The translations under genes were made by a program, and so were the position numbers. From assembly GCA_963834725.1 (NCBI GenBank), contig CAWICN010000001.1, positions 1,178,001 to 1,242,000 of the forward strand: DNA of 64,000 bases. Direction: 5' to 3'. This document shows positions 61,601 to 64,000 of this stretch, piece after piece (position 1 is the first letter of the stretch; every line of letters begins with the position of its first letter). The notes under the pieces were generated by a model, which was not told where the DNA came from, did no database searches, and saw nothing but the letters and a program-made list of their open reading frames with translations. The DNA is from PALSA-693 sp963834725. GTDB lineage: Bacteria; Actinomycetota; Acidimicrobiia; Acidimicrobiales; Palsa-688.

Positions 61601-61732
61601 CCAGCGGCCGCGGCAGAGCACAGCTACGAGGAGCTGATCAACCGTCTCGTTCTTGCCGACCACGACGGTGCCGATCGCTTGCCGGATCCTCGGCAGGGCG
61701 TCCGCGGAATCCCTCATCTTGCGTCCCGCCAC
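61601..61732 (-). pseudogene. MoxR-type AAA ATPase, N-terminal fragment
   Basis: A minus-strand frame reads MRDSADALPRIRQAIGTVVV then GKNETVDQLLVAVLCRG. This is the start of MoxR ATPases (RIRxxIGxVIVGQxExVxxLLxALL), but the expected Walker A loop (GHVLLEGVPGxGKT) does not follow. Instead comes basic, unrelated sequence up to the membrane-protein gene. I read it as the first 35-40 residues of a deleted moxR gene. Confidence 0.55.
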
Positions 61733-61774
61733 TCGTTAGCGTCCGTCCTCAGCACTCAGGCTCTGGTGGGCTCC

Positions 61775-61805
61775 AGTTGACGTTTACGTCAACTAACGAT
61801 ATCGT
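61775..61805 (+). promoter_or_regulatory. Palindromic operator overlapping a promoter (MerR-type)
   Basis: AGTTGACGTTTACGTCAACT (61775-61794) is an inverted repeat with 8-bp arms and a 4-nt centre. TTGACG within it can serve as -35 and TATCGT (61800-61805) as -10, 17 nt apart. The ACGT-containing palindrome is of the kind bound by several MerR-family regulators, and a MerR gene closes this operon. Sequence direct; binding inferred. Confidence 0.6.
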
Positions 61806-61844
61806 CGATGCATTCGGACCCATCCCCAAACTCCAGCCGGCCCC

Positions 61845-61920
61845 CAGTCTCCCGCCGGCGCCCAATCTCCCGCCGGCGCCCAATCTCCCGCCGGCGCCCA
61901 ATCTCCCGCCGGCACCCAGT
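61845..61920. repeat. 18-nt tandem repeat before the MFS coding region
   Basis: About four copies of CCCGCCGGCGCCCAATCT. In the frame of the MFS gene they encode AGAQSP repeats that run on into PSNGQAAVPPAEATSR and the MFS protein. The repeat is therefore probably the disordered N-terminus of that protein. No usual start codon precedes it in frame; ATG 61808 is one base out of frame. Confidence 0.75.
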
Positions 61921-61988
61921 CCCCGGCCGACCCAGCCCCGTCGAACGGTCAGGCCGCCGTACCGCCGGCCGAGGCCACGTCAAGGCTA

Positions 61989-63743
61989 TTGCCGGGGCGC
62001 AGCGCGCCGCGCCGCGGTCACCGATCCGAGCGTTACAAGTGGATCGCCCTCATCAATACCACCATGGGAGTCCTGATGGTAACGATCGACTCCTCGATCG
62101 TTCTGATCGCCATGCCCGCCATCTTCCGGGGAATCGGCCTCGACCCGCTGCTGCCCGGGAACAGCTTCTACCTGTTGTGGATGATCCTCGGCTTCATGGT
62201 GGTGACGAGCGTTCTGGTCGTCAGCCTCGGCCGCCTGGGCGACATGTACGGGCGGGTGCGGATCTACAACATGGGCTTCGCCATCTTCACCTTATTTTCA
62301 ACGCTGCTCACCGTGACATGGATGCACGGCCGAGCCGGCGCCATGTTCCTGATCGTGGGCCGGATCTTCCAGGGCGTCGGCGGGGCCATGCTGTTCGCCA
62401 ACTCGGCCGCCATCTTGACCGACGCCTTCCCTCCCAACCAGCGGGGCATGGCGCTCGGGATCAACGGGGTGGCCGCGACCAGCGGGACGTTCATCGGCCT
62501 GGTGGTCGGGGGGCTGCTGGCCCCTATCAACTGGCGGCTGATCTTCCTGGTCTCTGTCCCCATCGGGCTGTTCTGCACGGCGTGGGCGTACCTGATGCTC
62601 TACGACCTGTCGCCGCCCCGTAAGACGAAGATCGATTGGGCGGGCAACATCACCTTCGCGGCCGGGTTGATTGCCATCATGATCGGGATCACCTATGGGA
62701 TAGAGCCCTACCACCATCACACCATGGGCTGGACCAACCCGTTCGTGGACACCGTGCTCGGCATCGGGATCGTGCTCCTGATCCTCTTCGCCATCATCGA
62801 GGTGCACACGGAAGAGCCCATGTTCCGCCTGCCCCTCTTCCGTATTCGGGCCTTCACCGCCGGGACTCTGGCCAGTTTCCTCTCCTCGGTCGGTCGGGGC
62901 GGCCTCATGTTCATGCTGATCATCTGGCTCCAGGGGATCTGGTTGCCCCTGCACGGCTATGACTTCGCCCGTACTCCTCTTTGGGCCGGCATCTACATGC
63001 TGCCATTGACGATCGGGTTCTTCGTGGCCGGGCCCATCTCTGGAGTGCTCTCCGACCGCTACGGGGCGCGGCTGTTCGCCACCGGCGGCATGTGCCTCAC
63101 CGCCCTCTCGTTCTTCCTGCTCGAACAGCTACCGGTCAACTTCGGTTACTGGGCTTTTGCCCCTCTGCTCCTGATGATGGGGCTGAGCAACGGCCTGTTC
63201 ATGTCACCCAATCGGGCCGCGGTAATGAACAGCCTGCCTGTGGAGCATCGGGGCGCCGGCTCCGGCATGACCTCGACCTTCCAGAACTCCGCTCAGGTGC
63301 TTTCCATCGGGATCTTCTTCTCGCTCATGATCGTCGGGCTCTCTGCGGTGCTGCCAAGGACCCTCTACAGCGGGCTGGTGCATCAGGGAGTGTCGCCGCA
63401 GGTGGCGGGCGGCGTCGCCCACCTCCCGCCGGTCTCGACCCTGTTCGCCGCCTTTCTGGGCTACAACCCCATGCAGCACCTGCTCGGGCCGTCGGTCCTC
63501 GCCCATCTGCCCCCGGCCAATGCGGCCATCCTGCAGGGACGATCGTTCTTTCCCCATCTCATTTCGACTCCGTTCGTCCACGGCCTCCGCACCGCCTTCG
63601 CCTTCGCCATCGGGGCGTGCCTGGTGGCCGCGGCGGCGTCGTGGAGCCGGGGCACGAATTACCAGCACACCCAAAGCAGCACAACAGAATCGGGGGGCGA
63701 GCAGGTCGACACCGAGGCGATGGGAGAGGTGGTCGAGGCGTGA
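61989..63743 (+). CDS. MFS transporter, DHA2/EmrB-type drug exporter
   Basis: At least 584 residues with fourteen membrane segments. The first is WIALINTTMGVLMVTIDSSI, the DHA2 pattern with a charged Asp in helix 1. SLGRLGDMYGRVRIYNMGFA is the loop 2-3 motif, and QGVGGAMLFANSAAILTDAF then GINGVAATSGTFIGLVVGGL is the antiporter motif C. TTG 61989 is the first usual start, but in-frame coding sequence (QSPAGA repeats) extends upstream to about 61812, so the true start may be ATG 61808 with one base lost. It overlaps the MerR gene (GTGA). Probably multidrug export regulated by that MerR protein. Confidence 0.88.
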   Translation: MPGRSAPRRGHRSERYKWIALINTTMGVLMVTIDSSIVLIAMPAIFRGIGLDPLLPGNSFYLLWMILGFMVVTSVLVVSLGRLGDMYGRVRIYNMGFAIFTLFSTLLTVTWMHGRAGAMFLIVGRIFQGVGGAMLFANSAAILTDAFPPNQRGMALGINGVAATSGTFIGLVVGGLLAPINWRLIFLVSVPIGLFCTAWAYLMLYDLSPPRKTKIDWAGNITFAAGLIAIMIGITYGIEPYHHHTMGWTNPFVDTVLGIGIVLLILFAIIEVHTEEPMFRLPLFRIRAFTAGTLASFLSSVGRGGLMFMLIIWLQGIWLPLHGYDFARTPLWAGIYMLPLTIGFFVAGPISGVLSDRYGARLFATGGMCLTALSFFLLEQLPVNFGYWAFAPLLLMMGLSNGLFMSPNRAAVMNSLPVEHRGAGSGMTSTFQNSAQVLSIGIFFSLMIVGLSAVLPRTLYSGLVHQGVSPQVAGGVAHLPPVSTLFAAFLGYNPMQHLLGPSVLAHLPPANAAILQGRSFFPHLISTPFVHGLRTAFAFAIGACLVAAAASWSRGTNYQHTQSSTTESGGEQVDTEAMGEVVEA

Positions 63744-64000
63744 GCTCGGCACCGGCCCTCCCGAAAGAGAACCCCTCGGCGGCGGTGCCCCTTCGCATCG
63801 GCGAGGTGGCGCAACTGGCCGGTGTCACCACCCGTACCCTCCGCTACTGGGAGCAGGTCGGACTGGTGGCCCCAAGTGGACACCTGCACGGCGGCCAGCG
63901 CCTCTATTCGTCCGCTGAGGTCGACCGAGTCAATCGGATCCGCCACCTGCAGTGCCTGCTCGGACTGTCACTGGCGGAGATACGGGCGGTGCTCGATGCC
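63740..64000 (+). CDS. MerR-family transcriptional regulator (partial, runs off the window)
   Basis: The first 87 residues of a MerR regulator. LRIGEVAQLAGVTTRTLRYW followed by EQVGLVAPSGHLHGGQRLYS is the N-terminal winged helix, then VDRVNRIRHLQCLLGLSLAE begins the dimer helix. GTG 63740 overlaps the MFS stop, so it is translated with the exporter. It probably acts at the ACGT palindrome at 61775-61794. The effector domain lies beyond the window. Confidence 0.88.
   Translation, partial: MSSAPALPKENPSAAVPLRIGEVAQLAGVTTRTLRYWEQVGLVAPSGHLHGGQRLYSSAEVDRVNRIRHLQCLLGLSLAEIRAVLDA

Overview
The window is high-GC, densely coded bacterial DNA that reads as an actinobacterium. Supporting signs are the C-terminus of a mycofactocin-type glycosyltransferase at the left edge, DUF3039 and DUF4031 proteins, a SufU-type scaffold, a Pro-rich N-terminal extension on MurJ, many GTG/TTG starts and many 4-nt ATGA/GTGA gene overlaps. 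A deep-branching class such as Acidimicrobiia is my inference from the gene mix; no marker here proves it.

Left part (1-22.8 kb) is core metabolism: an NCS1 permease and adenylosuccinate lyase, an aldo/keto reductase, MurJ, an ECF sigma/anti-sigma pair, a hydantoinase/oxoprolinase A/B pair following RNase HI, an MFS transporter, the pyruvate dehydrogenase E1 (AceE), an HhH-GPD protein, ThiS-ThiE, an alpha/beta hydrolase, an acyl-CoA dehydrogenase, a metallo-beta-lactamase-fold hydrolase and a glycogen-debranching-type glucosidase. Many genes here (permease, purB, aceE, thiE, hydrolase, acyl-CoA dehydrogenase, MBL protein, glucosidase) are broken by single-base frameshifts although the protein sequence stays well conserved on both sides. 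This looks more like local consensus error than gene decay.

Middle part (22.8-54.6 kb) is almost free of frameshifts. It holds two separate suf loci, sufC-sufS-sufU on the plus strand and sufB-(membrane protein)-sufD-Rieske-sufC on the minus strand, so SufC is duplicated. It also holds two NlpC/P60 cell-wall hydrolases, a cyclase-YHS fusion, a PaaX-like regulator, a desaturase, MutY, ClpP, an SRPBCC-ArsR pair with palindromic operators, fumarase, an SDR, a DMT transporter and tRNA-Leu(UAA). A block at 41.2-45.6 kb (MaoC hydratase, a long acyl-CoA dehydrogenase like methylsuccinyl-CoA dehydrogenase, and a CitE/malyl-CoA lyase-like enzyme) looks like part of the ethylmalonyl-CoA pathway.

Right part (54.6-64 kb) follows the tRNA. 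It is sparser and more accessory: two related small membrane proteins, a DisA_N/DAC-like protein with an altered RHR motif, a mini-operon of small zinc-ribbon proteins, an SPFH protein with an Arc-type partner, a MoxR fragment, and an MFS exporter coupled to a MerR regulator with a clear palindromic operator.

The most unusual structure is a 65-nt element repeated three times directly before the gene at 47.07 kb, with a fourth diverged copy directly before the hydrolase gene at 18.37 kb. Each copy is a 22-codon ORF. Its stop overlaps the next start, and it ends in a hairpin that abuts the start codon, with a compensatory base pair between loci. A second theme is short tandem repeats sitting on start or stop codons at gene ends (26.1, 29.3, 34.7, 38.9, 48.8, 53.5 kb).
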